Below are positions 45,300-55,929 of a stretch of DNA of 64,000 bases, one piece after another. The position numbers and the translations under genes were made by a program. The notes under the pieces were generated by a model that saw only the letters and a program-made list of their open reading frames with translations, did not search any database and had not been told where the DNA came from. Source of the stretch: Siphonodentalium dalli (taxonomy: Eukaryota > Mollusca > Scaphopoda > Gadilida > Siphonodentaliidae); the NCBI GenBank assembly GCA_032622095.1, contig CP136061.1:217340373-217404372 (forward strand), written 5' to 3'. Every line of letters begins with the position of its first letter. Within the stretch, counting starts at the first letter, position 1.

Positions 45300-46375
45300 A
45301 TTTTTCATAACTCTGCGGATGTTACAACGGTGTCAGTTATTCTAATTTTTTTAAATTTTTTAAGTTATGTCCCTGGCTCCACCCCTATTTGACACATTTA
45401 CCCCATTTGAACAAATCTGAACCCCAGTCATTCAAGGACCCTCCATACCAAATATAAGCTAAATCGGCCCAATGGTTCTAGACAAGAAGTCGTTATAAGA
45501 ATTACCAAGGAGGAATATAGTTATGGCCCTGGTTTCGCAACTAATTAACCTGGTAACCTCATTTGAACAAATCTGAATGTGCGTCACCTAGGGAACATCC
45601 ACATCAAATATGAACCCATTCGGTCTTATGGTTCCGAAGAAGATGTTTAAAGAATTGTTGACGGACGGACGGATGGACGGATGGGTGGACGGAAGACGGG
45701 CGAGGGGTGATGACTATAGCTCCACCGGAGACTTCGTCTCGGGTGAGCTAAAAATTTGATGGCTCCCATCTCGAGGTCATCCCGAAGATCCATATGCAGT
45801 TTGGTGACGCTCGGATGAGGTGTGTGGTCTATGGTGTGTGCCAAATGATTTAGTCATACAAAGAGTAAATTCCAAGATAGGGTTCAGCATCATGACCTTC
45901 CATACAAATATAAACTTATTCGGCCAAATGGTTCTTGCGAATAAGGAGTTTTAAGAGTTTCTATGGAGGGAAGTATTTATGTCTCTGGCTCCGCCTCTGT
46001 TTGATTTGGTGACTCGATTTTAACAAATCTGGATTCCAGTCCCCAATGGACCCATGGACCATCCATGCCAAATATACGCTTAATATAGGCCAGATGGTTC
46101 TTGTGAAGAAGACATTTTCAGAATTACCCTGGCTTCGCAAATAATTAACCAGGTTATAAGCTAAATATACCTGATGGTTCTTATAAAGAAGACGTTTCAA
46201 GAATTACTATAGATGGATTGGGGGAAAGTTTAATGTCCCTGGATTCGTCAATAATCGAATGGGTGATCATATTTGAACACATCTGAATCCCAGTCACACA
46301 AAACCCGTCCATACCAAATATAAGTTAAATTGGCCTGTTGGTTCTTGAGGAGACCTCGTCTCATGTGAGCTCAAA
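45300..46375. repeat. Units of about 170 bp, block 3, with ACGG tail and hairpin
   Basis: The core units continue (GAACAAATCTGAA, CCATACCAAATATAAGCTAAAT). ACGGACGGACGG at about 45660-45700 is followed by the hairpin GGAGACTTCGTCTCGGGTGAGC near 45725-45747. A CAAGATGGC-type unit and more core units follow. Confidence 0.65.
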
Positions 46376-46683
46376 TAGTTTAAACATATTTATTTGTCTG
46401 ATTTCAATAACACATATAGGAAATGATACATACATTTTTATATAGACAATGGGATTGGAGGACAAGTGCTTACTCACTTATGAGTACCTCCTCTCCCAAA
46501 TGAGCTCAAATTAGTAACAGCCTGTATATACATAACGTTATAACAGTTACATGTAACTTATGATATATCAAAACTATCACCATTGCAATCTATATAAGTA
46601 TCTGACAGTACCAAACTTGAATTCAACAACACAAGTATTTTCTCTTGCAAAGATAGGGGTGGTGGGCGCTGGGTGGGTGAGTG

Positions 46684-47110
46684 TTAAAGGCCCACTTAAT
46701 TTTCGAACCCCCAGATTACATTATATAAAATATATGCCATAGTATATACAATTTGAAAGAGGAAGGTCCAAAACATTGTATTATCAACTTATCCGATGTG
46801 ATAAACAGTGGATATGTTGTTTTTGTCCGTTGCCAACGCGTTTTGTCATCAAGATTGAAGTAAAAATCAGTATTATTTTCAATGCAGGGGGAATAACTCT
46901 ATATATTAAAGATAGAGTTCTTCCCCTTTCATTCTATGATTTCAGCAGTTTTCTATTTCTCGGTTGGTATCTTCTGAGACACAGATGTTTCAAATAGTGA
47001 TGAATTATAGTATTTTAATCATATTTTATGGCATAGATTGTTATTAAAACCGTATATCAAGTCACTATAAAAAAAATAATCGGCGACTCGAAAATTAAGT
47101 GGGCCTTTAA
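46684..47110. mobile_element. Complete T2 MITE, TTAA-flanked
   Basis: TTAA|AGGCCCACTTAATTTTCGA at the left and TCGAAAATTAAGTGGGCCT|TTAA at the right form a perfect 19-bp inverted pair. 427 bp in all; no coding capacity. Best copy of the family in the window. Confidence 0.82.
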
Positions 47111-48851
47111 ATGTCATATTTATAGATTTGAACAAATCTATCTGATATTTAATTTGAAATTAATGTCTCCCAAGCACTTTCGCATGTGGCCAACTCTTGA
47201 ATTTCTGGGAATGTTTATAAAACTGTCAGATAGGATATCACATGATGACATGCGTATGCCCATAGCTGAAGCAGAATGCCCGTATGCAATTATCATTGTC
47301 AGTACAAGATATATAACAAGGTCAGTAATTTGAGTACACTATAGTCCCAATAATTCCTTTTTAGGCGACACCTCGCCTATATCCACACCTAGACTATTAC
47401 GATACCAACAGCAAGCCAGTGTATATAAGATAAGACTTTCATGTCCCAATCAATTTCATGTACACAACTGTCCTATAGTACACACGACACACGCAAGTAT
47501 TTAAGAAGCCTACATGAGCATACACGTGTTATTTGAATTATTTGTATTGGCGAATACATATCCGTTTGAAACATTGGGGCAAAAAAACTATTGCACACAT
47601 GATGCATAATTATTTACCTTCGAAACATGTTTTGAGGATTCGCCAGAAATACGATTAATTTTATTTGAGAATGCATTTTAAGTTTTCCATTAGTACTAAA
47701 CACTACTACACACTTTGGACTGAAATGTGCTGACAATTAATTTCATACTTGAGTTTTGACAAATTTGTTTCTTGTCACCACATCCAATGGACCTTAATGA
47801 TGTATAGTAATCTACAGTTTATTGGTATCCTATGGGCGCTGGGGATTTTATTTATAGAAATTGGGATTTTTGGGACGCATTAAAAGTTGTAGTGCGACCC
47901 CGACGACGAGTCCGGTAAAAGGTGTAGTTGGGAATTTCAATTTCGTTTATTGTCGTTTTCATTATTATTTCAGGCAGCGGGCGTCTCTCTCGAAATGCTT
48001 GATTGGCACAGGCGAGGCGATTAATTCTAACGGGAATTCGGGCGTTAACCATTAGCGCGCTGCGCGTTATGTGTTTCTATTGTCCTCTAACCTGCTTTGT
48101 CGCATTGCTATTTGAACATCTTTCGTTTATTTTCACATGACATAAATCGGAATTCTATCTACTATTATACTGCACGGGGATTTGACGATTGTATACATAT
48201 AAGAAATTTAATTCGAACATGAATCGTTGTAGGTGCTTGTTCATATCGATGTTTAACGTGTTATTTAATGTCGTTTAATTAACTTTTTCATTTGGTTAAA
48301 GTATATACGCGACAAATATCGGCATGTTATATTCTAAATGAATTGGGATGGCACTTATTAACCAATTCCCACGTTATTCCTTCGATCTGTTTGTAAATAT
48401 TGATTTTTCATTTCATTGTATGCGGAATATATCGGAGCTATTAATAGAGATGTCATTATTGCTCATTAAGAAAAGTTCCAACACTAACCCTTCACATTGG
48501 TTGTTTAACATACAATGTGGCCTAATTCTAAACGTCATCTTTATTTATGTGTACCGAGGATATATCAGAATGCTATATGAATTGAAGGATGTTGAGAAAT
48601 TACCCCCCCCCCCCCTTCCTGTGACCATGTTTTAATTGATCCTTATGGAGAGGGGGGATATTATAATTAGTCCTAATTGGACCATATTTTAATTGACTCT
48701 CATGAGACTATATTGTATTTAACCACAGTGTGACACTGTTACCGTAGTTTAATCAACACTGATGACACGATATTTTAATTTTAATTATCCCTCATAATGG
48801 GACCATATATTTAATCTTTAATTAAGTCACGTTACCATATTTTAATTGACC
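47111..48851. other. Non-coding sequence, nothing firmly recognised
   Basis: Contains the duplicated exon-flanking fragment (47675-47735), a CpG-richer patch near 47880-48075 ending GCGCGCTGCGCGTTA, and a poly-C tract near 48605. The frames at 47861-48055 and 48348-48635 match no family. Confidence 0.4.
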
Positions 48852-49335
48852 TTAAAGGCACGGGCGGCGTTCGTTGCAGAAATATTCATATTTGTTAAAA
48901 TCGCCATCAACAGAAGTAATATTAAAATATATATAGTTTTGTTCATATGCCAAACATAATCAGCGCGTAAATAGTATATTGTCGCCAAGACGTACGATGG
49001 TGTACACAAACAAGAGCTCAATTCTATTGGTTATTCACAAACAAATGATATAAACGCTCTTTATTATTTCCATATCAGGAAAACAGTAACAAATAACGCT
49101 CTTTATGTTTATCATATCCGGATCTAAACAAAAGCCAGGTTCTGTAACGTTTTTTGCTTTTGTTTACATAACAAAGGAAAAACATTTGACAATAACTTAC
49201 TGTTTATGCCATATTTCAGATTGGTATAAGAACAAGGTATGTCTATATTTTACTATTCTTTCTGTTTGTGGTGGTTTTTGACGGAGGTGAATATTTTAAC
49301 AGCATGCCCACCGCGAACTCCGCCCGTATCTTTAA
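48852..49335. mobile_element. T3 MITE, TTAA-flanked, copy 1
   Basis: The ends are TTAA|AGGCACGGGCGGCGTTCG and, inverted, TTAA|AGATACGGGCGGAGTTCG. The inner part (AAACGCTCTTTATTATTTCC, CTTTCTGTTTGTGGTGGTTT) matches the reverse of 56083-56584. Confidence 0.68.
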
Positions 49336-49659
49336 TGGGACCATATTTGAATTACCCCCCCCCCCATGGGTCCATATTTTTTATTAACCCTTATACGCAA
49401 GTATATCTGACCCTGTCGCAGGAGGTGGTGGACTAAATGTGATTAAAACATACTCGGAGTTTGCGTAATTTGGTACTAAATGTGATTAGAAACATGATCG
49501 TACTTGAACCATGTTACGAAGATCGCAAAAGTTTGCCCGATTATTATTCTGCATGCTAATTCATGCGCTATTCAGACCACTATTTCAAATGAAATTAGAA
49601 CAAAATTCACATATAATTAACTACATAGGCGTTACCTATATACAGATTTTTCACAATCA

Positions 49660-49741
49660 CCACATTAAAGTTGTTATATTGTATATATGGCTAATAATAT
49701 GATATTGAGGGCGTTACTATTTCTGACTATGGATTTCTTGT
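49660..49741 (+). repeat. End block of the 180-bp dispersed repeat (copy 3, partial)
   Basis: ATGGCTAATAATATGAT, GGGCGTTACTATTTCTGACTA and ATTTCTTG match the last 60 bp of copies 1 and 2. Confidence 0.55.
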
Positions 49742-49904
49742 TACTTACGCGCAGCACATATCTTTTGAACAACAGAATGTGGCTCCCGTACAGACTTTAT
49801 AAGACAGAATATCGGAGCTACACACACTAACATCGGACAAGACTACCTCCGCTCCTGAAATGCAATTGAATTATATAGAAATGCATGTACAGGATATTTG
49901 GACA

Positions 49905-50371
49905 TTTACGGATTAAATTTTCGAACCCCCAGATTACTTTATATAAATTATATGCCATATTATATACCATTTGAAAGAGGAAGCTCCAAAACAGTGTATT
50001 ATCAACTTGTCCGGTGCAATAAACTGTGGACATGTTGTTTTGTTGAGTTGCCAATGCGTTTTGTCATCAAGATTGAAGTAAAAATCAGTATTATTTTCAA
50101 TTCAGGGGGGAATAACTCTATATATTAAAGATAGTGTTTTTCCCCTTTCATTGAAAAAGTTTGAATTCTGTTGCATTCTGGGTCCCAGAGGGGGGAGTCT
50201 TCAGCAGTTTTCTATTTCTCTGTGGGCATCTTCTGAGACACAGATGTTTCAAATAGTGATGAATTATAGTATTTTAATCATATTTTATGGCATAGATTGT
50301 TATTAAAACCGTATATATCAAGTCACTGTAAAAAAAATAATCGGGGACTGGAAAATTAAGTGGGCCTTTAA
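49905..50371. mobile_element. T2 MITE, left end decayed
   Basis: The left end reads ATTAAATTTTCGAACCCCCAG with the first bases altered. The right end is GAAAATTAAGTGGGCCT|TTAA. The interior matches 22774 and 46684. Confidence 0.7.
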
Positions 50372-50489
50372 GAGGTTCGTAAATGTCCAAATATTAAAAT
50401 TCCTCTTAATCCGAATAGTCTAATTTGTTGCACAAGTACAGGGACGTGACTTGGGGTAGTTAAAGAAACAGTCCAATTTAACACTATTT

Positions 50490-51191
50490 CTACGGCTTCG
50501 GGGGGGGGGACCAATATTTGAATTGAGTCGAGGAACCCACACATCAAAGCTCAGAGTTACCAGATTTCGATTTTATAAATTTGTTATTTTTCACCACCTG
50601 GAATATTTGGAGGCCTGGCAAAAATTCCGCTGCCAAGAGGCCTGGCAAAAATTCCGCACACTTCTACCAGGATTATAGTACAGACATGCGCGGACGCCGT
50701 TACGAGAGGTCACGTCAGGTCGCTGCTCGATGTACGATCAGCGCATCAGTGGCGATCGCAAATTAATTAAGAATGAAAAGAAGATGAAAATTATCGCCAT
50801 TAACAAGCATATATACAGTATGTTGTGACAGTTGACGTGCGGATAGATACACATACTTAGTTACGAATTGGTAATCATGTTTATTCATGCAAATAGACAT
50901 GTTATATGGCACCACGCTGTTACGTGTGTCGATACTATGTGTTGGGGTTTCCAATTTGAACTATACGAAATTACGAATCACCATATATGGAAGTTGTAAA
51001 CCACACTCGCTCATCATCAACACCACCCAGAAAAACTTTTATTATTGGACTTTTTCGATAAATGTAATATCGTATACTTGTTATTGTTGCAGTGATCGTT
51101 GTGAGTATTTTTGGATAACTAAATCGGTTTTTGAAATTCCGTTGTTATAACTGGATAATACGGGTCAATCGAATCGGATTGTGTATCTTTA
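50490..51191. mobile_element. Broken T1 MITE
   Basis: The left-half block (GAGTCGAGGAACCC, CATCAAAGCTCAGAGTTA) is at 50520-50590 and the right end (AATCGGATTGTGTATCT|TTAA) at 51169-51191. About 570 bp of unrelated DNA lies between. The final TTAA is shared with the T2 element that follows. Confidence 0.45.
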
Positions 51192-51560
51192 AAGGCCCAC
51201 TTAATTTTCGAATGCCCAGATTACATTATTCCATATTATATACCATTTGGAAGAGGAACCAAAAAATATATATTCCACCAGAATACGAAGCAGCTGTGGC
51301 CTATAGGACTGTCCGCCAAGTGATAGAGATTCATTCCAAGACCCCCCCCCCCCTTGTCAACTCAGAATGCATACTAAGAGGTAGAGTTATTCCCCTTCCA
51401 TTGAGTATAATATACTTTATAGTACAGTCCGGATCAAAATTATGCAGGACACACCTTGGTACCTCGACAAAAACAACATGTTCCCAGTTTATTCGACCGG
51501 ATCAGTTAATACAACGTTTTGGAGCTTCCTCTTTCGAATGGTATATAACATGTAATATCT
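51188..51560. mobile_element. T2 MITE in foldback form
   Basis: It starts TTAA|AGGCCCACTTAATTTTCGA. The block CATATTATATACCATTTGGA is repeated inverted near 51530-51550 (CGAATGGTATATAACATG), so the left part of the element is present twice in opposite orientation. Confidence 0.6.
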
Positions 51561-51859
51561 TTTAGTCCACACTGATTGACGCGAGGCACATGTGTCAGAG
51601 GGTTACTATGGGTCCATTCTATATAAATGTCCTCGAGCCTTTTGACATTATATTTATATAGTTATAGCTTTGGCAGTATGGGCTCTGTCAATGAATTCTC
51701 AATCTTGGTGGGCAGGGTCAATGGAAAGTTCATATTACCTGTATAAGTCTTCAATAGCATTTATTCATCTTTCACAAGAATAACACATCTCGATTATCAT
51801 CATCACCATCAGCACATACAATCACTTCAAACAACATCTACATACTGGCATAGTCTGCA

Positions 51860-52640
51860 CACATAACTATGGAACGCCATAGCTGCCTTATATTGGCGAT
51901 TGTCATTATATGTAGATACTTTGCCATTATATGCACATACTTTGTCATTATATGCAGATAGTTTGTCTTTATTTGCAGACACTTTGTCATTATATGCAGA
52001 TACTTTGTCATTATATGCAGATAGTTTGTCATTATATGTAGATACTTTGTCATTATATGCATATATTTCGTCTTTATATGCAGATACTGTGTCATTATAT
52101 GCAGACACTTTGTCATTATATGCAGATAGTTTGTCATTATATGCAGATACTTTGTCATGATATGTAGATACTTTGTCTTTATATGCAGATACCGTACCCT
52201 GGCATTATATGTAGATGTTTTGTCTTTATATTCAGACACTTTGGCATTATATGTAGATACTTTGGCATTATATGCAGATACTTTGTCATTATATGTAGAT
52301 ACTTTGGCATTATATGCAGATACTTTGTCATTATATGTAGATACTTTGGCATTATATGCAGATAGTTTGTCATTATATGTAGATACTTTGCCTTTATATG
52401 CAGATACCGTACCTTGTCATTATATGTAGATATTTTGTCTTTATATGCAGACACTTTGTCATTATATGCAGACACTTTGTCATTATATGCAGATACTTTG
52501 GCATTATATGCAGATAGTTTGTCATTATATGTAGATATTTTGCATTATATGCGGCTATTGTGTCTTTATATGCAGTTCCTATGGCATTATATGCAGATAC
52601 TTTGTCATTATATGCGGATACTTTTCATTATACGTTCGTT
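51860..52640. repeat. 21-bp minisatellite, reverse-orientation array
   Basis: About 34 units of the complement of GCATATAATGACAAAGTATCT run from about 51895 to 52630. The left flank (ATGGAACGCCATAGCTGCCTTATATTGGC) is the inverted copy of the flank at 57990-58025, so the two arrays are inverted relatives. Confidence 0.88.
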
Positions 52641-52854
52641 CCATGATATTATATAAAATCAGGTCTCTGGGTCACTGCTTCATGCAGAGCAGAGAACATG
52701 TGTTGAGGTACAGTTCTTTTTATTTGACATAGTCATTGAACCTGACATGCGGTCTAATTGGAGTTGATGGTTCACATGTGTCTTCGTATCTCACGTTCGA
52801 AATGTTCGTAAGTTTTTAACATATGTTTCCTGTTTCTGCGAACACCATTACCAT

Positions 52855-54040
52855 TTTATTGGTCCAAGTCTTCTCGTACTAAAACCGGCTAAGATATTGG
52901 GATGGAGGTGCCGGTCTTTAGTCCGAGTTCCAGGCCCATGCATTCTTATGACACGACTTAAGCGTTAGTGACCCGCTCAAATAAAACCACAATTATATGA
53001 AATAAAATATCACAATTGCGACAATAAACGGATATTTTCCGCAGAAGACATGCTATTTTATCTGCAACCCACATCAGTTGTGAATTTAAAACGGTAATTT
53101 AATGCGAAAAGAGACATTTACCTCAATGTTTACAATTTTTAAAAAGTATGCGAACTCGGTTGACCTCGCGAACTGTGTTCGGCATTTTCCGTTGAAAATA
53201 TTCCGTAGATTTTGGACAACAACGCAAATTACGATAAATTCTCCATTGTAATCGTAATTATGTGTGTCAATAAATAAAATAATAAATAGATTAATTAAAC
53301 ATTGGAGATATAAATGTAATACACTAAATAAATGAACCTTAAGTTTGAAAAGTCCCACTAAAACGGAAGAACTATATTTCGAAACTGTGTGATTCGGTTC
53401 TCCGATTATTTTATCAACACAGATGTCAAAATGCACATCACACGCATGGCAACTTGGCAAGTCAGACACAAGAGTTCTAATTTGCTCCAATTTTGACAAG
53501 TTGCTTGCGAAAATTGTCAACAAAACTACCGTTCTGATCCTCCATTATGTCATTAAGTTTTTAGTGCGGGAATTGTTCTGAAAGCACATAGAAAACTGGA
53601 CTTTCGGGCGATCGGTTTTCGCCATTTTTGTTCGAAAAACCCGCGCTATATATAGAAACGGAAAGTAGAATTCCCAGAACAAACAGCGGATTATGCCGAA
53701 CTTATTCGGACCACTTCGGCTTTCGGTTAAAACGTAAACAAACAGAGAAACAAATCGATGTTTGTGTCAATCAACCGGAATATTCTATGTGTAATTTAAC
53801 ATTAAAGTTAGATTATTATACACCATTATGACCATAAGATGTAAGCCTTTCCGATGTATATAGCATCATGTATTGATTTGCTAGGTAAATCTGTAAAATA
53901 CACCACAAATTCCCGCCACAGATCGTGGGCGTAAGTCGTGTCATATGATTGGTATACAAGCGGTCTTGGACTAAAGACCGGCACCTCCATCCCAATATCT
54001 TAGCCGGTTTTAGTACGAGAAGACTTGGACTACCATTTTA
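52855..54040. repeat. Inverted-repeat element, 1.2 kb
   Basis: AAGTCTTCTCGTACTAAAACC and TATTGGGATGGAGGTGCCGG at 52866-52925 are mirrored at 53971-54030. The pair TGACACGACTTAAG / CGTAAGTCGTGTCA extends the arms inward. The centre holds one orphan ORF on the minus strand. Confidence 0.65.
53086..53523 (-). CDS. Orphan ORF of 145 aa, not recognised
   Basis: The frame reads MLTIFASNLSKLEQIRTL, then CHACDVHFDICVDKII, then an Ile/Leu-rich middle (LYLQCLINLFIILFI). The first 65 residues have mixed, coding-like composition with four Cys; the rest is AT-rich and may be readthrough. It sits inside the inverted arms at 52855-54040. A TATATATA box-like sequence is near 53646. No family recognised. A foldback cargo remnant or a chance frame are both possible. 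Confidence 0.2.
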   Translation of the reverse strand: MLTIFASNLSKLEQIRTLVSDLPSCHACDVHFDICVDKIIGEPNHTVSKYSSSVLVGLFKLKVHLFSVLHLYLQCLINLFIILFIDTHNYDYNGEFIVICVVVQNLRNIFNGKCRTQFARSTEFAYFLKIVNIEVNVSFRIKLPF

Positions 54041-54236
54041 TGTGAGAACTTGATAAGAACGTGGAGTACTGTCACCTCAGTCGCCCACTGTGATTTATTG
54101 GTAGTTCCGACAGTGTACATTGACCCTTTGACTCGGAGTCTGATGTGGCTTTGGAGCCAAATGTCACATTAGTTTGATATTTAGGCAGTCTCGTTCTAAT
54201 GCTCCGATTTAGGAATTTGTCTGCAGGTGATAGTCC

Positions 54237-54254
54237 ATCACACTTCTGACACCA
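54237..54254 (-). other. LTR-retrotransposon primer-binding-site-like sequence (tRNA-Leu)
   Basis: The minus strand reads TGGTGTCAGAAGTGTGAT, which differs at one position from the complement of a typical metazoan tRNA-Leu 3' end with CCA (TGGTGTCAGAAGTGGGAT). It is preceded by ...ACAACA, as a 5' LTR end would be. The downstream minus frame (to 54072) is open but shows no clear gag motif. Confidence 0.35.
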
Positions 54255-54279
54255 TGTTGTGATCAGGGAATAGCCGGGC

Positions 54280-54282
<3 letters not shown>

Positions 54283-54329
<47 letters not shown>
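54283..54329. repeat. (GA)n microsatellite
   Basis: About 23 uninterrupted GA units. Confidence 0.95.
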
Positions 54330-54332
<3 letters not shown>

Positions 54333-54395
54333 AACCCGTATATACTGCAATGTTATAATTTGAGATATGAAAGCATCTATATCTATATTTGCGAA

Positions 54396-54396
<1 letters not shown>

Positions 54397-54430
<34 letters not shown>
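54397..54430. repeat. (GTCT)n microsatellite
   Basis: Eight GTCT units. Confidence 0.95.
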
Positions 54431-54439
54431 GTTCTATAG

Positions 54440-55190
54440 AAATACGAGGAATCTAATGGTGTGGTTTAAATATGTCAAAAGTCGCGCCGTTCGCGTCAGC
54501 GATGCCCGGAAGGGGGAGAGGGGCACAAAAATTGATCAAAAGTAATTTAAGCACGAATTCCACCAAATTGATGCACATTCTTCTCAGATCTTCTCCATGA
54601 TACAAGGAATCTCATTGTGTGATTTAAAGACGCCAAATTGGTGACGTTGGGATGAGAGATTTGGTGGGGGGGATTTTGGGTGGGTACTATATAACTCTGA
54701 TAAGAATTGGTTTAGTCGCCAATTGCCACGAAACTTATACAAATTCATCCCATGGTATGGGGTGTCTAATGGCGTGGCTTAAAGGTGTCAAAAGTGACAT
54801 TATTCGAGTCAGGGGTGCACTGAAAGGGAGAGGGGCACCACAATTGATACACAATATTTTTAGCACCAATTTCCACCAAATTGATACACATTCTTATACA
54901 TGATATGAGGAATCTAATCGTGTGATTTTAAAGACGTCATATTGGTGCTGTTTTTGTGAGAGATGTGGTGGGGTGGGGGGTGGCACTAAATTTGATAAAA
55001 ATTTGTTTTGTCGTGGATTAGCACCAATCTTACAAACAATAATCTCCATGATATCAGGAGTCTAATTGTGTGGTTTAAAGATGTCAAAAGTGGGGCCATT
55101 CGAGTCAGGGGTGCCCAGAGGATGAGAGGGTGACAAACATTGATAAACAATATGTTTAGCGCCGATTTCCATATAGATATATATATTAAT
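54440..55190. repeat. Tandem array, unit about 200 bp, about four degenerate copies
   Basis: GGAATCTAAT-GTGTG-TTTAAA, GTCAAAAGT, TTCG(C/A)GTCAG, GGAGAGGGGCAC, AATTGAT and TTCCACCAAATTGAT recur. No coding sequence. Confidence 0.65.
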
Positions 55191-55203
55191 CTCTATAATA
55201 AGT

Positions 55204-55455
55204 CTAAGTGTGTGGTATAACATATAACGGCCTTCCACACACTGTATTGTCCACCAGCGGCCTTGTGTTAGAAAAAACAATGCATTCTGTTCTCAGTTTC
55301 ATCATAGTTCCTCTGTTTCTTATTCCAAGATTTTCAAAATCTACCGTTGACAATTTGCAAATGATATCTGCTGTTATTTTTTCCCTGCTGAACTTATCAG
55401 TTAGTCCATCCAAGTTCAGCTTTTTAAGAAATATCTTCCATGGTCGTAGTACATA
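55204..55455 (-). pseudogene. Possible SAM-like domain coding fragment
   Basis: On the minus strand from about 55441 the frame reads WKIFLKKLNLDGLTDKF, then ITADIICKLSTVDFENLGIR and NRGTMMKLRTEC, ending at a stop at 55204. The spacing W..FL..L.L......F....I....L..L...D...LGI...G....L matches the five-helix SAM domain pattern. No splice site or full gene could be assigned, so it may be an exon, or a fragment of a transposon-borne gene. The opposite frame (+, 55208-55456) is a shadow. Confidence 0.35.
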
Positions 55456-55929
55456 AAAGCGTGAGAAAGAAACCTACGTGCGCCCGTAACTGCATAAGTC
55501 GGATTATTCCATACAACTACCTTGGCCTTGATGTAGGTTGCCAACCTTCACCTTCTGCTCTCAGAAGAGCATTGCTGATTGCGCCAATAAGGCGATACGA
55601 ACGGTTATTAAAACGACGATAACAACAGCTTCAGTTGAAATAAAAATCCTCAGCATTCGTATTTGTTTTATATAATTTATTTTGAATATAATATACCACG
55701 GCTGTTATCCAAATTGAACAATTACGTTACATAATTAAGTATTGAGTTAACTTGAATAAATATTGATGTTGGCATACTGGGGAGGGGGGTTGCACGATAA
55801 AGAGCGAAATATCTTTCTATCAATTTTCTTTGTGGAATATACACATATTTCGTAAATCTCGTCATATTTACTTAAAGACCGTCCCAGTATTAGCTAGCAT
55901 ATATAAACCATTTACGTGCATGCCATCTA
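55456..55929. other. Non-coding stretch before the minisatellite
   Basis: No gene, RNA or strong repeat is seen. Confidence 0.35.

Noticed and set aside
47861-48055. Vector or bacterial contamination (GC-richer patch)
   Set aside because: No recognisable vector or bacterial sequence; more likely a MITE terminus ending GCGCGCTGCGCG.
51895-52630. CRISPR-like regular repeats
   Set aside because: Head-to-tail units with no unique spacers, in a eukaryotic genome.
51827-52656. Several ORFs in both directions
   Set aside because: Same 21-bp minisatellite artefact.
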